Shown: piece by piece, positions 26,245 through 33,961 of the stretch
Layout: the number at the start of each line of letters is the position of its first letter
Position numbering within the stretch: the first letter of the stretch is position 1
Source: Bryobacterales bacterium
Lineage (GTDB): Bacteria; Acidobacteriota; Terriglobia; Bryobacterales; Bryobacteraceae
Assembly (NCBI GenBank): GCA_020852175.1
Contig: JADZBH010000006.1
Span: forward strand, 1-64,000
Direction of reading: 5' to 3'
Length of the DNA stretch: 64,000 bases
Notes under the pieces: model-generated
Database searches by the model: none
Seen by the model: only the letters and a program-made list of their open reading frames with translations
Told to the model about the DNA's origin: nothing
Made by a program: the position numbers and the translations under genes

Positions 26245-26649
26245 GCCGCTCAAGAAGCGTCTGAGCCGGCGCGCCAGTTTGTCTGGCGACTTCGTCTCAC
26301 ACTCCCAGACCACGCACACACGCCAGCCAAGGCGGCGAAGCTTGCGTGTGTTGGCTATGTCCCGCGCCCGGTTCCGTTCCAACTTCGGACGCCAGTAGCC
26401 GGTTCGCGATTTCGGGATGTGGGAATCGATACACCCCGGATGCCGATGCCAGAAGCATCCGCGAACGTCGATGATCCGCCGCAGGCGGGGCAGGACGATG
26501 TCCGGCTTGCCCGGGAGGTCCGCCGCGTGCAAGCGGTACCGGAAGCCCATCCCGTGGACAAGCCGGCGAACGGCGAGTTCAGGAAGAGTGTCCCGGCTTT
26601 GAATGCGGCGCATATTGCCCGAGCGCCGCGCCGGCGTCAGGTTGTCCAG
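26218..26649 (-). CDS. vsr: Very short patch repair endonuclease Vsr
   Basis: Vsr nicks DNA at T:G mismatches left by deamination of 5-methylcytosine at a methylase's sites. The protein shows RDTLPELAVRRLVHGMGFRY, LPGKPDIVLP with the catalytic Asp, RGCFWHRHPGC with zinc ligands, and VVWECE with a further zinc Cys. The first ATG (26613) would cut away LTPARRSGN, which matches the conserved Vsr N-terminus. I therefore start it at CTG 26649, directly after the HNH gene's TAA and six bases behind AGGAG. This gives 143 residues. The residue equivalent to His64 of E. coli Vsr is Arg here. It lies downstream of a methylase and an HNH gene in one operon. Confidence 0.88.
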   Translation of the reverse strand: MDNLTPARRSGNMRRIQSRDTLPELAVRRLVHGMGFRYRLHAADLPGKPDIVLPRLRRIIDVRGCFWHRHPGCIDSHIPKSRTGYWRPKLERNRARDIANTRKLRRLGWRVCVVWECETKSPDKLARRLRRFLSGSPSGRHLP

Positions 26650-27251
26650 TTACCGCTCCTGATTGTTCAGCATTCCGGCGGCTTGTTCGCGGTACTTCGC
26701 GAGTAGCCATTTGAGCACTTCCAGTTGGCCGGCGCCCGTGGCGCGGCGCACCTGAATCAGCAACTTCTGGTGAGAGGGCCTGTCGTGCGTCAGGTTCCGC
26801 GCGCCTTCGTTGCATATGGAACAGAGGGCCTTCAGGTTCGAGGGATCGTCGCCGCCGCCCATGCTCTTGTCCACGATGTGGCCGATGTGGAGCCGGGTCT
26901 TGCGCGATGGATCATAGGGGTGCGCTTCCCCGGCAACCGCGCCGCACATCTGGCACGTGAACCCGTTGCGGTCGAGGACGAAGGCCCGGGTCTCTTTCGA
27001 GATGCCGCGTTCAAACGCGGGCAAGGGTTTCGGCTCCAGGAGCAGATACTCCCCAGGCTTCAAATCGCTTCTGTCGTTGTGAGTAAGGATCTGGTAACCC
27101 TCCTGGACCGGAGTTCACGGACGCGCCGGGCCCATTCGCTGATGTCTCCGGCGATCCGCCGGAGTTCCTCGGAATTCATCACGCGGCCGAGGTTCCCTAG
27201 AAAATGACGGCGTAACTTCGCACGCGCTCCAGCACCACGCTCCGATGGCAT
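26650..27251 (-). pseudogene. HNH restriction endonuclease gene broken by a frameshift
   Basis: Two overlapping frames form one HNH endonuclease of about 200 residues. The first (from ATG 27251) gives RVMNSEELRRIAGDISEWAR followed by RVRELRS. The second gives EGYQILTHNDRSDLKPGEYL and then FTCQMCG, RLHIGHIVDKSMGGGDDPSN and LKALCSICNEG, a complete HNH core with its zinc Cys pairs. Joining them needs one extra base near 27105 (CGGTCC-AGGAGG). No good start lies ahead of the second part except TTG 27063 without a ribosome site. The likely partner is the adjacent methyltransferase, so this was probably the restriction subunit. A sequencing error or recoding is possible. Confidence 0.8.
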
Positions 27252-27260
27252 CCGAGCATT

Positions 27261-28325
27261 TTACCCCGCGACGCGGATCAGTTTCGGGCGCGTGAGACAG
27301 GTGGCCAACTGCTGCGCCACGGCCCGGGCAAATGGCGGGGGAAATGCATTCCCCACATGCCGGTAGGATTGGGTTTTCCCACCCGCGAACACCCATTCAT
27401 CCGGGAAGCCCTGTAGCCGGGCGGCCATCCGGACGGTGAGCCTCGGCATAGCACCGGAGGGAAAGTCCGGTCCTGGAGCTTCATTCGCCAGTCCAAGCCC
27501 ATCCACGCCAAGCGTGGCCCAGGCCCTTCTGGCGCGGGTTGGTCCGAGGTCCGGCCCGCCATGCTTATGCGACCCTCCGACAACGGTTGGAGCTATTTCA
27601 TCCGCGGACCGCGCCCACGCCTTCGCGCCCGCCCATCCATTGGCCGCCATGAGGTCCAACAGAGTCTCTCCGACCGTCGCCGGTCTGCGTTCAACCGGGG
27701 AAGGCCAGGAAAAATGTTCGGCCAGGTCCTTCCGCACCGCGACGAAGGATACTCTGGGACGCAGTTGCGGTACGCCGAAATCCGAAGCGTTCATCAATTT
27801 CCAGCCAGGCTGGTAGCCAAGCTTGGCAAGTTCGGTTTTCACGAACATGCGGTAGTCTTCAAACACCGCATCGAGGAACCCCCTCACATTCTCGATCATC
27901 ACGGCTCGCGGCCGGATTTGATCGACCAACCGGATCAGGGCCGGGAACAGGTTCCGTTCATCTTTGCCGCCGAGTTGCTTTCCCGCGACCGAAAACGGGG
28001 GACAAGGCAAGCCGCCCGAGACGAGGTCGACACCCTTGAAGTCCGCGCCGTTGAACGAATTCAGATCCTGCTCGATGACAGTCCATTCCGGACGGTTCAG
28101 CCGGAGCGTGGCGCAGGCATGCCGATTCAGTTCCACAAGTCCCTGGTGCTCGAACCCCGCCTGCTCCAGCCCGATTGCCTGCCCACCCGCGCCCGCGCAC
28201 ACTTCCAACGTCGTCAGGCCGGTTGACTGCCTGATCCGGATCGTCTCAGGCGCGGCGCACGTGCGCCATGGATTTTCCACCATCTCCGGGAAGAGATGCT
28301 CCGTTTGGGATTGGGGCCGCTTCAT
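27261..28325 (-). CDS. DNA (cytosine-5-)-methyltransferase
   Basis: This 354-residue modification enzyme transfers methyl from AdoMet to C5 of cytosine in a specific DNA site. LEVCAGAGGQAIGLEQAGF is motif I, SGGLPCPPFSVAGKQ motif IV with the catalytic Cys at 108, MIENVRGF motif VI, QLRPRVSFVAV motif VIII, and HVGNAFPPPFA motif X. The target-recognition region (about 215-300) includes PTVVGGSHKHGGPDLGPTRA; I cannot read the recognition site from it. All motifs are intact. The gene starts 14 bases behind the anti-sigma factor stop and is followed by the broken HNH gene and vsr. Confidence 0.93.
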   Translation of the reverse strand: MKRPQSQTEHLFPEMVENPWRTCAAPETIRIRQSTGLTTLEVCAGAGGQAIGLEQAGFEHQGLVELNRHACATLRLNRPEWTVIEQDLNSFNGADFKGVDLVSGGLPCPPFSVAGKQLGGKDERNLFPALIRLVDQIRPRAVMIENVRGFLDAVFEDYRMFVKTELAKLGYQPGWKLMNASDFGVPQLRPRVSFVAVRKDLAEHFSWPSPVERRPATVGETLLDLMAANGWAGAKAWARSADEIAPTVVGGSHKHGGPDLGPTRARRAWATLGVDGLGLANEAPGPDFPSGAMPRLTVRMAARLQGFPDEWVFAGGKTQSYRHVGNAFPPPFARAVAQQLATCLTRPKLIRVAG

Positions 28326-28339
28326 CTCGGTCTACCCGC

Positions 28340-28582
28340 TCAGCAGCCGGTTCCGCCGCACTTCTTCAGCAGCGCTTCCATCAGCCGGTTGCGAAGGGAT
28401 TCAGGCACTTCCTTGGGCTCCATGCCTTTGTACACCTGAAGCGTCTTCTTGGTTGTGTCGTACACCACCCAACAGTTCGGGCAGTTGGTGATGTGCTCCT
28501 TAACCTGGGCCTTCACCTGGTCGTCGGCGGTTTCATCCAGGTAGTCGTTCAACCACCCGAGAAAGTCCTTACAGGAAAGCAA
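28340..28582 (-). CDS. Anti-sigma factor with zinc-finger (zf-HC2/ZAS) domain
   Basis: This 80-residue cytoplasmic protein has the ZAS motif HITNCPNC (His-x3-Cys-x2-Cys) with an upstream Cys in MLSCKDFLGWLNDYLDE. It is the short soluble type with no transmembrane helix. Such proteins bind and silence ECF sigma factors, and may respond to redox or zinc. Its start overlaps the end of the sigma factor gene by 14 bases, so the two are coupled. The C-terminus KKCGGTGC has two extra Cys. Confidence 0.88.
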   Translation of the reverse strand: MLSCKDFLGWLNDYLDETADDQVKAQVKEHITNCPNCWVVYDTTKKTLQVYKGMEPKEVPESLRNRLMEALLKKCGGTGC

Positions 28583-29222
28583 AGGCGTCGTCTCCCTTCC
28601 CTCGACGGAAGAATTTGGTCAGCTTTTCCCGTAGCTGCAACCTGGCACGGAGCAGCCGGCTCTTTACGGCCGGAACCGAAATTTCAAGCGTCTGCGCCGT
28701 CTCTTCGGTGGAAAGCTCTTCCACATCCCGCAGGACAAAGACCGTGCGGTAGATGGGTTCTAATGATTCGATGGCGTCGTCGAGAATACGTCGCATCTCT
28801 TCTTGAGAATATGTGCGCTCCGGGGTTTCATCCCAGACGGCGATCTCCCGAACCAGGTCATCCGTATCGCCCTGGACGGGTTCATCGAGGGAAACCTGCT
28901 TGTCGGATTTCCGTTTACGAAGCTTCATCAGGGCCTGGTTGACCGTGATGCGGACGAGCCATGTGTAGAACTTGGAATTGCCGGCGAAGTTGCCAATGTG
29001 CGAGAAAGCGTTGAGGAAGCTCTCCTGCAGGACATCCTCGGCGTCTTCCTGGTTGCCCGTGATGTGGCGGGCCAGGCGCAAAATCTTGCGGTCGTGCCGG
29101 CGCATCAGTTCGGCGAAGGCGTCCACATTGCCGGCCTGGGTTTGGGCCACCAGAGCCGTGTCGTCCAACCCTGCCAGCGGCAGGGCGGACTCGGCGGACG
29201 GGGGTGTTCCGGAAGTTGCCAT
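28569..29222 (-). CDS. ECF-type RNA polymerase sigma factor
   Basis: This 217-residue sigma-70-family protein has region 2 at about 30-100 (DAEDVLQESFLNAFSHIGNF, FYTWLVRITVNQALMKLRKR) and region 4 at about 140-200 (VFVLRDVEELSTEETAQTLE, then VKSRLLRARLQLREKL, the helix-turn-helix). It directs RNA polymerase to a specific promoter set. It is followed by an overlapping zinc-finger anti-sigma gene, which should control it. The spacer to the divergent protease gene is 226 bases. The linker between regions 2 and 4 is slightly long. Confidence 0.92.
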   Translation of the reverse strand: MATSGTPPSAESALPLAGLDDTALVAQTQAGNVDAFAELMRRHDRKILRLARHITGNQEDAEDVLQESFLNAFSHIGNFAGNSKFYTWLVRITVNQALMKLRKRKSDKQVSLDEPVQGDTDDLVREIAVWDETPERTYSQEEMRRILDDAIESLEPIYRTVFVLRDVEELSTEETAQTLEISVPAVKSRLLRARLQLREKLTKFFRRGKGDDAFAFL

Positions 29223-29448
29223 GGAAACCTTCAGGGTAGCACCGGGTGCGGGGCGGGAGTCGCGCGGCCATGGCCAGTGCGCCAGCCGCTCGGGCTCCGC
29301 CGGCGCGCCTTCCCCACTCGCCGGTTTGATCCGATCGCCAAACCGTGAGCTACTTCACACTCTTACTATGTACGGCCAACTAACGCCGCGATTCCTTGTA
29401 AGTTCGCCATAAAGTGCCGCCGCGATTCCGGCGATCTCGACGGGCACC

Positions 29449-30867
29449 ATGTCTGCGACAATCCGCGCTTTGGCGGCCATTCTATTGATCCCGTGCCAGT
29501 ACCCGCTGACCGCTCAAATCGAACCGGCATCCGCCCATGTAAGTCTGTATTTTCCCCAGATCGCCGATGGCGGCAACTTTTCTCAACGATGGCAGACCCG
29601 GTTTGAATTCATGAATCCCCATACCCAGCTCCCCGCCGCCGTGTTCGTGGACTTCATGGACGACAGCGGATCGCCCCTTATGTTGAACTTCGGGGCCGGG
29701 CCAACGCGCCGGCTATCGTTCACCCTTCCACCGCGCGGGTCGCGGTCGTTCGCGACAACGGGCGCGGCGGCAAGCACCGTGGTTGGCTGGGCCTACGGCA
29801 GCGCCAGTTTACCCGTTCAGGCAACGGCAATTTTCCGGTCGATCGAGCAGGGCGCCCCGAAAGTGGACGTCACCGCTCCGCCCGTGCTGCCGGGCCACTC
29901 TTACCTGTCCATCGCGAACGCGGACCTGGGCGTTGCCCTCGGCAACCCCTACACGGATGCGCAGATCGTCGTGATGCTTTCGGCGATCGATTCCTCGGGC
30001 GCGAAGGTGGGACAAGGCTCCGTGCCACTTCCCCCGGCGGGACACAGGTCGGCGACCCTCCGGACGCTGATTCCGGCGCTTCCCCCGGGTTTCAAGGGAA
30101 CCGTATCCATGGAAACGAGCGCTGATCCGGGCGGGCGCGACTATTTCGTGGCATGGACTCTCAACGCGTCCGATGGCGTCCTCAGCAGCCTGCCCGTTGG
30201 AACCGCCGCCTGGCCCATCTCGCACCATGATCGAATCTGGCTTGCTTATTGGAAGGTGTTGAACGCGGCGCAGCAGACGGTAGGGAGTTCCCTGGGGTTG
30301 AACTTATTCAGTCCTCTGGTGGGGCTTCGAATCGATCCGGCGCGCGAGATCAATGCGTTCGCCTTTGGCGGCGACTACATACAGATCAACCTGGCCTTGT
30401 CGCAGCTCATCAGCGACTCCCCCAGCGAGCTTGGATTTATCGTGGGACACGAGATGGGACACATCATTCGGGCGCGATTGGGCAATCGGGCCTTCTTCAA
30501 TTCCAATCCGGAGTTGGATGCCGATGCGTTTGGCATGTTGTTCAACCTGGTTGCCGGCTACGACCCCTACGCGGGCGCCGGAGCCCTGGCCAAACTCTCG
30601 ATGGCATCGGGGGCATCCGGACTGCTGTCGCAGAGTCTCATCGATCACTTCGACGTGCACCGGTCGGACAACACGCGCATCTCGGAGATGTACGATCTCC
30701 TGAAAGAGATCTGCCAACCGTCGCAGTTTGGCGGCGTTTGCACGGCGTACAAGAGCCTGATTCATCCGAACTTTCCCGCTGGCGTGCCCATGGCCGAGCC
30801 GCAGAGGCCCTCGGTGTTCCTGGCGCCCCAAGTGGGCGAGACCTTCCGCCGCCCCATGCTACGCTGA
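29449..30867 (+). CDS. Exported protein with M48-like zinc metallopeptidase domain
   Basis: This 472-residue protein has a Sec signal (ILLIPCQYPLTAQ) and an N-terminal region of beta-sandwich character (about 25-260). The peptidase part has FIVGHEMGHIIRARLG with HEMGH, and NPELDADAFGM with the downstream Glu that completes the zinc site in M48 (Ste24/HtpX/BepA-like) peptidases. It likely acts in the periplasm or outside the cell, perhaps in protein turnover. The combination of Ig-like N-terminus and M48 domain is not one I know by name. It ends 18 bases before thrS. Confidence 0.8.
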   Translation: MSATIRALAAILLIPCQYPLTAQIEPASAHVSLYFPQIADGGNFSQRWQTRFEFMNPHTQLPAAVFVDFMDDSGSPLMLNFGAGPTRRLSFTLPPRGSRSFATTGAAASTVVGWAYGSASLPVQATAIFRSIEQGAPKVDVTAPPVLPGHSYLSIANADLGVALGNPYTDAQIVVMLSAIDSSGAKVGQGSVPLPPAGHRSATLRTLIPALPPGFKGTVSMETSADPGGRDYFVAWTLNASDGVLSSLPVGTAAWPISHHDRIWLAYWKVLNAAQQTVGSSLGLNLFSPLVGLRIDPAREINAFAFGGDYIQINLALSQLISDSPSELGFIVGHEMGHIIRARLGNRAFFNSNPELDADAFGMLFNLVAGYDPYAGAGALAKLSMASGASGLLSQSLIDHFDVHRSDNTRISEMYDLLKEICQPSQFGGVCTAYKSLIHPNFPAGVPMAEPQRPSVFLAPQVGETFRRPMLR

Positions 30868-30885
30868 GACTGTACCCCTAACTCC

Positions 30886-32820
30886 ATGTCCAGCATTTCC
30901 GTAACGCTGCCGGATGGCAGTCAGCAGTCCCATCCAGCCGGGATTTCTCCGCTTGAGATCGCCCGCGCGATCAGCCCCCGTTTGTCCGATGACGCCGTGG
31001 TTGCGCAGGTGAACGGCGAGTTGCGCGACCTGACGCGCCCGCTGACCGAAGACACCGAGTTGCGGATTCTGACGTCGAAGGATCCACAGTCCCTGGAGGT
31101 CTACCGGCATTCGACGGCGCACCTGCTGGCCGCCGCCGTGCTGGAACTGTTTCCGGAGACGAAACTGGGCATCGGTCCGCCCGTCGAAAACGGCTTCTAT
31201 TACGACTTCGACCGGCCGGAACCGTTCACGCCCGAGGACCTGGAACGGATTGAAAAAAAGATGTGGGAGATCCAGGCGCGCGACCTGCCATACGAACGCG
31301 TGTGGACGAAAAAGGACGAGGGGCTTTCCAAGTACAAGGACGCCTGGATGAAGTGCGAATTGATCCAGGAGCGCGCCGGCGAGGAGTTCAGCGAGTACAC
31401 GCTGGGACCCCATTTCATCGACTTCTGCCGCGGCCCGCACGTGCCCTCCACCAAACGGATCAAGGCCTTCAAGCTGCTGTCGGTCGCCGGAGCCTATTGG
31501 AAGGGCGACGAGAAGCGGAAGCAGTTGCAGCGCATCTACGGCACGGCCTGGTTCTCGCAGAAGGACCTGGATGGCTACCTGAAGATGCTGGAAGAGGCCA
31601 GGAAGCGCGATCACAGGAAGTTGGGGCAGGATCTCGAGCTGTACATGATCGACGAGCTGGCGGGCCCGGGGCTGATCTTCTTCCTGCCGAAGGGCGCGAC
31701 GGTGCGCCGCGTGCTGGAAGACTGGATGCGCGACGCCTATGTGGCGCGGGGCTACGACCTGGTGTTCACGCCGCACGTGGCGCGCCTGGACCTGTGGAAG
31801 ACCTCCGGGCACGCCAACTTTTACAGCGAGAACATGTTCAAACCGATGGAACTGGACGATGCCGAGTACCAGCTCAAGCCGATGAACTGTCCGGGGCACA
31901 TCCTGATCTACCGGTCCAAGCCGCGCAGCTACCGGGATCTGCCGGTCCGGTTGGGCGAGTTGGGCACGGTGTACCGCTACGAGCGCTCCGGCACGATGCA
32001 CGGACTTCTGCGCGTGCGCGGCTTCACGCAGGACGACGCCCATATCTTCTGCACACCCGATCAGATTGAGAACGAGGTGGTTTCCTGCCTCGAATTCGCT
32101 CGCGACGTGCTGCACACGTTCGGTTTCGAAAAATACGAAGCCGAGTTGAGCACGTGGGACGGCGGAGCTTCGGGCAAGTACGACGGCGCGCCGGAGTTGT
32201 GGGATCTGGCCGAGAAGTCGTTGAAAAAGGCGACGGAACGCCTGGGCTGGAACGCACGTTTCATGCCGGACGAGGCGGCGTTCTACGGTCCCAAGATCGA
32301 CGTGAAGCTGGTAGACGCCATCGGGCGGAAGTGGCAGTTGTCCACGGTGCAGTTCGACTTCACGCTGCCGCGCCGGTTTGGCCTTGAGTTCACGGGCGAT
32401 GACAATCGGAAGCATCAGCCGCTGATGGTGCACCGTGCGCTGTTCGGCTCCGTGGAGCGGTTCTTCGGCATTCTGGTGGAGCACTACGCCGGGGCGTTCC
32501 CCGTGTGGCTGGCTCCGGTACAGGCGGCGCTGCTGCCCATTTCGGACCGGCATGCTCCCTTTGCCCGGAAGGTGCTGCAGGAGTTGAAGATGGCCGGTCT
32601 GCGGGCCACCATCGACGAACGGAGCGAGAAGGTGAACATGAAGATTCGCGAGGCGCAGCTCGCGAAGATCCCCTACATGCTCGTGGTGGGCGACAAAGAG
32701 GTGGAGTCGGGCTCGGTGTCCGTGCGCAACCGCAGGCATGGCGACCAGGGCGCGAAGCCCGTTTCGCAATTCATCGCCGAGGCGATGAAGCTGATCACCG
32801 AACGCACGCCGTTCGAATAA
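30886..32820 (+). CDS. thrS: Threonine--tRNA ligase
   Basis: This 644-residue cytoplasmic enzyme charges tRNA-Thr. It has the N-terminal TGS domain (about 1-60), the editing domain with HSTAHLLAAAVLELFP, and the class II catalytic core with QLKPMNCPGHILIY and RYERSGTMHGLLRVRGFTQD. The C-terminal anticodon-binding domain begins near FPVWLAPVQAALLP. Length and order match E. coli ThrS (642). The next gene begins one base after its stop. No T-box or leader control is apparent. Confidence 0.97.
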   Translation: MSSISVTLPDGSQQSHPAGISPLEIARAISPRLSDDAVVAQVNGELRDLTRPLTEDTELRILTSKDPQSLEVYRHSTAHLLAAAVLELFPETKLGIGPPVENGFYYDFDRPEPFTPEDLERIEKKMWEIQARDLPYERVWTKKDEGLSKYKDAWMKCELIQERAGEEFSEYTLGPHFIDFCRGPHVPSTKRIKAFKLLSVAGAYWKGDEKRKQLQRIYGTAWFSQKDLDGYLKMLEEARKRDHRKLGQDLELYMIDELAGPGLIFFLPKGATVRRVLEDWMRDAYVARGYDLVFTPHVARLDLWKTSGHANFYSENMFKPMELDDAEYQLKPMNCPGHILIYRSKPRSYRDLPVRLGELGTVYRYERSGTMHGLLRVRGFTQDDAHIFCTPDQIENEVVSCLEFARDVLHTFGFEKYEAELSTWDGGASGKYDGAPELWDLAEKSLKKATERLGWNARFMPDEAAFYGPKIDVKLVDAIGRKWQLSTVQFDFTLPRRFGLEFTGDDNRKHQPLMVHRALFGSVERFFGILVEHYAGAFPVWLAPVQAALLPISDRHAPFARKVLQELKMAGLRATIDERSEKVNMKIREAQLAKIPYMLVVGDKEVESGSVSVRNRRHGDQGAKPVSQFIAEAMKLITERTPFE

Positions 32821-32821
32821 A

Positions 32822-33961
32822 GTGCTCTGGACAGCGGCAACCCTGGTGGCGCTGGCGCTTGTGGCCGGCGCGTCGGTCTATTGCGTGCTGACCCTGGTGG
32901 CCGTGCGTTCCTATCTGCGCCAGCCTGTGGCGCGCGCGCGCGGCGTAACGCCCATCTCGGTGTTGAAACCGCTGTACGGCGCCGAGGCGGGGCTGGAATC
33001 GCTGCTGGCAACCTTCTTCACGCAGGAGTATCCCAACTACGAACTGATATTCGCCGTGCGGACCGGGAGCGACCCGGCCGCGGCCGTGGTGCGGCGTCTG
33101 TCCGAAGCACACCCGCATGTACCGTCGAGGCTCATCCTGACGGGCGAACCGGAGTGGCCGAACGCCAAGGTGTGGAGCCTGGAGCGGATGACGGCCGAGG
33201 CGCGCTTCGAACTGCTGGCCCTGTGCGATTCCGACATCGGCGTGGGCCCGGACTTCCTGCGGCGGATGGCCGGAGAGTTTGAAAATCCTGGACTGGCCTT
33301 GACGACGTGCCCGTACCGCGCGGTTCCGGGCCGGGGCTTATGGTCCACGCTGGAAGCCATGGGCGCGAACACCGAATTCCTGTCCGGCGTGATGGTGGCG
33401 CGGCTTCTGGAAGGCATGCGCTTCGCCGTGGGGCCCACGATCGTGGCGCGCCGGCAGGCCATCGCGGCGATTGGCGGGTGGGTGCGCGTGAAGGACTACT
33501 TGGCCGAGGATTTCATGCTGGGGCGGCTGGCGGCCGAGGCGGGGTTGGGCGTGGGGCTGTCGCGGTATGTCGTGGACCATCACATTGGCGGAACGGCGAT
33601 GCGGGAGAACTTCACCCACCGTCTGCGGTGGTGCCGGTCCACCCGGTGCTCGCGTCCGGCGGGCTATGTGGGCCAGGTGTTCACCAACCCCACGCCGCTC
33701 ATCCTGCTGCTGCTGGCGCTGGCGCCGCACTGGTGGCCGGTTTGTGCCGCCGCGGCGGCGCTTCGGGCGGCGGCCGCCTGGGCCACGGCCGGTCCCGTGC
33801 TGCGCGACCCGTTGACGGCGCGGCGCTGGTGGCTGCTGCCGGTGCAGGATCTGCTCAGTTGCCTGTTCTGGGCGGCGGGGTTCTTCGGCAACACGATCCG
33901 GTGGCGTGGGCGACAATATGTATTACATCCCGATGGCCGTTTCACTCCGACCACTCGCTAG
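32822..33961 (+). CDS. HpnI-like glycosyltransferase (ceramide glucosyltransferase family, GT21)
   Basis: This 379-residue membrane protein starts at GTG 32822, one base after thrS. It has an N-terminal membrane anchor, ISVLKPLYGAEAGLESLLAT, the metal-binding Asp motif LCDSDIG, the further Asp in YLAEDFMLG, and the R-x-x-R-W-like HRLRWCRSTR. Two or three C-terminal helices follow. This is the layout of HpnI, which adds N-acetylglucosamine to a hopanoid head group, and of ceramide glucosyltransferases. No other hopanoid genes are in the window, so the acceptor lipid is open. Confidence 0.85.
   Translation: MLWTAATLVALALVAGASVYCVLTLVAVRSYLRQPVARARGVTPISVLKPLYGAEAGLESLLATFFTQEYPNYELIFAVRTGSDPAAAVVRRLSEAHPHVPSRLILTGEPEWPNAKVWSLERMTAEARFELLALCDSDIGVGPDFLRRMAGEFENPGLALTTCPYRAVPGRGLWSTLEAMGANTEFLSGVMVARLLEGMRFAVGPTIVARRQAIAAIGGWVRVKDYLAEDFMLGRLAAEAGLGVGLSRYVVDHHIGGTAMRENFTHRLRWCRSTRCSRPAGYVGQVFTNPTPLILLLLALAPHWWPVCAAAAALRAAAAWATAGPVLRDPLTARRWWLLPVQDLLSCLFWAAGFFGNTIRWRGRQYVLHPDGRFTPTTR

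Noticed and set aside
29223..29448. Promoter pair for the sigma operon and the divergent protease gene
   Set aside because: A TACTAT box at 29366-29371 is visible but no -35 partner at proper spacing on either strand, so I do not call a promoter.
30859..32769. A 636-codon open frame opposite thrS
   Set aside because: It mirrors thrS, has biased His/Arg/Val content and no family resemblance.
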